Source: Sporomusa sp.
GTDB lineage: Bacteria > Bacillota_C > Negativicutes > Sporomusales > Sporomusaceae
DNA: 5,200 nucleotides
NCBI GenBank assembly: GCA_029256645.1
Contig: JAQSXM010000274.1
Span: 1 to 5,200 of the forward strand
Direction of reading: 5' to 3'
Every line of letters begins with the position of its first letter. Positions within the stretch are counted from its first letter, which is position 1. Both the position numbers and the translations under genes were made by a program. Below, piece by piece: positions 3,601 through 5,200 of this stretch. The notes under the pieces were generated by a model that did not search any database, was not told the DNA's origin, and was given only the letters and a program-made list of their open reading frames with translations.

Positions 3601-5200
3601 ATGAAGGGAACGGTAGTTGGCACATGGGTCAATACAGCCCGCAAGATATGGGGTGATGCCTTGACCACTGACGCAATGAGGCATGTTGGCTGGCAGTCTG
3701 ATAAAATGTTTATGCCAACCGAAGAGGTTGAAGATGGTAAACCTAAGTCTTTTGTTGCTTATTTAGCTGAACGAACAGGTAAAAGTCAGGATGAAATTTG
3801 GCTTAATATCGGTAAAGACAATGTTCTGACATTTGCGCAGGCTTACCCGGCTTTCTTCCATCAGGAAAGTTTGTATTCTTTCCTGAGATCTATGTATGAT
3901 GTTCATGTTGTCATGGTAAAGCGGATACCAGGTGCCAAGCCTCCGGAACTTCTGATTGATCCGGTATCTGAATATGGGGCGCTTTTGAGCTATCGTTCCA
4001 AACGCGGCATGTTTGGCTATATGAAAGGCCTTTTAGCAGGCGCTGCGGATTACTTTAAAGAAGACATTAAGACCGAGATTGTTGAGTCCTCGACAGAGCA
4101 TCTCAAGATGGCCATTACTTTCCCGAAGCCGATTACCCATACTGCTGTTTACCGGCTTAACAAAGTACTGTCTTTTGGTGTGGTTAGAAGTATTCCGGCC
4201 AAGCTCGGTATAGCTGTTACCGTATTTTCGCTACTGGTTGACGGGCTGTTGGCGGCAATGAGTATACCTGTGCCGCTATGGACGGCATTTTTAAACGGCG
4301 CGGTGGCAGCCGGCGGTGCCTCGCTATTGCTCAGGCCGTTTGCGACGATCCGGGAAGAAATAGCTGGTATTCAGGAGCGTAAATATTTCACTGAAACCAA
4401 GCTGGATTCATGCGACGAGTTTGAAGAGATAATGAAAATGCTGGCTCAATATAAGCTGCGGGTTAAGAGCGAGTTTATCGGGTTTAAAGGCATTACCGAC
4501 GAGATGAATAAGTACGGCGAAGATTTTAATGCACTGGCCGGACGCATGAAAGACACCTCGGACGAAATATCAGGGGTAGTACATGATGTTGCGACTGCTG
4601 CTACCAACCAAGCCATGGAAACAGCGAGCGCGGTGGGTATCTTAAATGGCAATCTTGAAACATTGAGTACAGTGGTAACTGAACAAAGCCGTAACAAAGA
4701 GCAGCTTGAGGCGGCTGTAGAGGAAATCAATCGCGGTTTTGCTGAGGTGCAGGCCTCGACCGCTAAGCTGGAACACAGCCTTGATAAGTTTTCTGAAGTC
4801 AAGCGTTCTGCTGAACACCTGCAGACACAAGCTACGAAAATTAATGAGATTACCGGTATGGTGGCTGCCATTGCCGGACAGACAAATCTCTTGGCACTTA
4901 ATGCCGCCATTGAGGCTGCCCGGGCTGGTGAGCAGGGCCGTGGTTTTGCTGTCGTGGCTGAGGAGGTCAGGAAACTGGCCGAACAGTCGCATCACCATTC
5001 TGAAAGCATCTCAAGTGATCTAAAAGTTTTGATGAATATTATTGGCAACGTTGTTCAGATGATTGAGGATGAATTTGATATCCTTGCTGCTGAAAGCCGG
5101 CAATTGAATGCTGTTGTGACAGGTAGTGCCGAGAATGTTGGCTACATCGATGTAGTAGCTGTTAACATTGTAGATATGATTACCAAGCTTGAACAGGAGA
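3601..5200 (+). CDS. H-NOX (heme) domain methyl-accepting chemotaxis protein, O2/NO sensor (3' partial)
   Basis: This is a chemoreceptor with a cytoplasmic N-terminal H-NOX heme domain. The ATG at 3601 follows GGAG (3589-3592) with 8 nt spacing, and the MKGTVVGTW start matches the family N-terminus. H-NOX spans residues 1 to about 185: proximal heme ligand H102, P115, the Y131-x-S133-x-R135 heme-propionate motif, and distal-pocket W9, N74 and Y140. Two hydrophobic helices (about 203-220 and 226-244) are joined by only about five residues, so there is no periplasmic sensor. A HAMP-like segment follows (about 245-290, RPFATIREE...DEFEEI), then the MCP signalling domain with the canonical hairpin tip at about 427-463 ([18 protein letters not shown]...). 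533 residues are visible and the C-terminus is cut by the window. Ligand binding should change CheA activity through CheW. The architecture resembles the Tar4/Tar-type H-NOX receptor of Caldanaerobacter. A distal Tyr predicts O2 binding; NO binding is also likely. Confidence 0.95.
   Translation, partial: MKGTVVGTWVNTARKIWGDALTTDAMRHVGWQSDKMFMPTEEVEDGKPKSFVAYLAERTGKSQDEIWLNIGKDNVLTFAQAYPAFFHQESLYSFLRSMYDVHVVMVKRIPGAKPPELLIDPVSEYGALLSYRSKRGMFGYMKGLLAGAADYFKEDIKTEIVESSTEHLKMAITFPKPITHTAVYRLNKVLSFGVVRSIPAKLGIAVTVFSLLVDGLLAAMSIPVPLWTAFLNGAVAAGGASLLLRPFATIREEIAGIQERKYFTETKLDSCDEFEEIMKMLAQYKLRVKSEFIGFKGITDEMNKYGEDFNALAGRMKDTSDEISGVVHDVATAATNQAMETASAVGILNGNLETLSTVVTEQSRNKEQLEAAVEEINRGFAEVQASTAKLEHSLDKFSEVKRSAEHLQTQATKINEITGMVAAIAGQTNLLALNAAIEAARAGEQGRGFAVVAEEVRKLAEQSHHHSESISSDLKVLMNIIGNVVQMIEDEFDILAAESRQLNAVVTGSAENVGYIDVVAVNIVDMITKLEQE

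Noticed and set aside
4446..5023. Two minus-strand frames and one plus-strand out-of-phase frame (154, 118 and 94 codons) inside the chemoreceptor
   Set aside because: The underlying frame encodes the highly conserved MCP signalling domain, so these are shadows of its skewed codon pattern.
1..5200. CRISPR arrays, tRNA or rRNA genes, insertion sequences, phage or toxin-antitoxin genes
   Set aside because: No spaced repeat array, tRNA cloverleaf, rRNA segment, transposase frame with terminal inverted repeats, or recognisable toxin/antitoxin pair was seen on either strand.

Overview
The window looks like a chromosomal piece of a low-to-mid GC Firmicute. Full Shine-Dalgarno sequences (AAGGAGG, AGGAGGTGA) precede nearly every gene, rho-independent terminators with long U-tracts separate the units, and an H-NOX domain is fused to a methyl-accepting chemotaxis protein, an arrangement known from anaerobic Firmicutes. 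An anaerobic, possibly spore-forming clostridial or Negativicutes-type (Sporomusa-like) host fits, but this is inferred from overall style and not from a marker gene.

Layout. (1) 2-1201 (+): the C-terminal 399 residues of a SulP-family anion transporter with its STAS domain and an unusual three-cysteine tail; the 5' end lies outside the window. A 70-residue unknown protein (1252-1464) follows in the same direction, and a bidirectional terminator closes the unit. (2) 1490-2445 (-): four very small genes (78, 47, 39 and 48 aa) on the minus strand, arranged as three transcription units with terminators at 1444-1482, 1841-1876 and 2108-2130. The last two genes probably form one operon. (3) 2609-3125 (+): two more small genes of unknown function (63 and 75 aa), divergent from group 2. 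(4) 3179-3334 (-): a 51-aa four-cysteine protein with a TTG start, sharing a bidirectional terminator with the preceding plus-strand gene. (5) 3335-3600: an intergenic region with a GC-richer block that can fold, an AT-rich direct repeat and a short palindrome. (6) 3601-5200 (+): an H-NOX/two-TM/HAMP/MCP chemoreceptor that runs off the right edge.

The one gene whose biology can be read clearly is the chemoreceptor. Its heme-pocket residues (W9, N74, H102, P115, Y131-x-S133-x-R135, Y140) fall at the same residue numbers as in the O2-binding H-NOX of Caldanaerobacter (Thermoanaerobacter tengcongensis), so it is predicted to sense O2 and/or NO in the cytoplasm and pass the signal to the CheA/CheW array. 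The seven small genes between the transporter and the receptor have strong translation signals and no family that I recognise. Three of them (47, 39 and 51 aa) are short enough to be missed by ordinary gene calling. They are the least explained part of the window.
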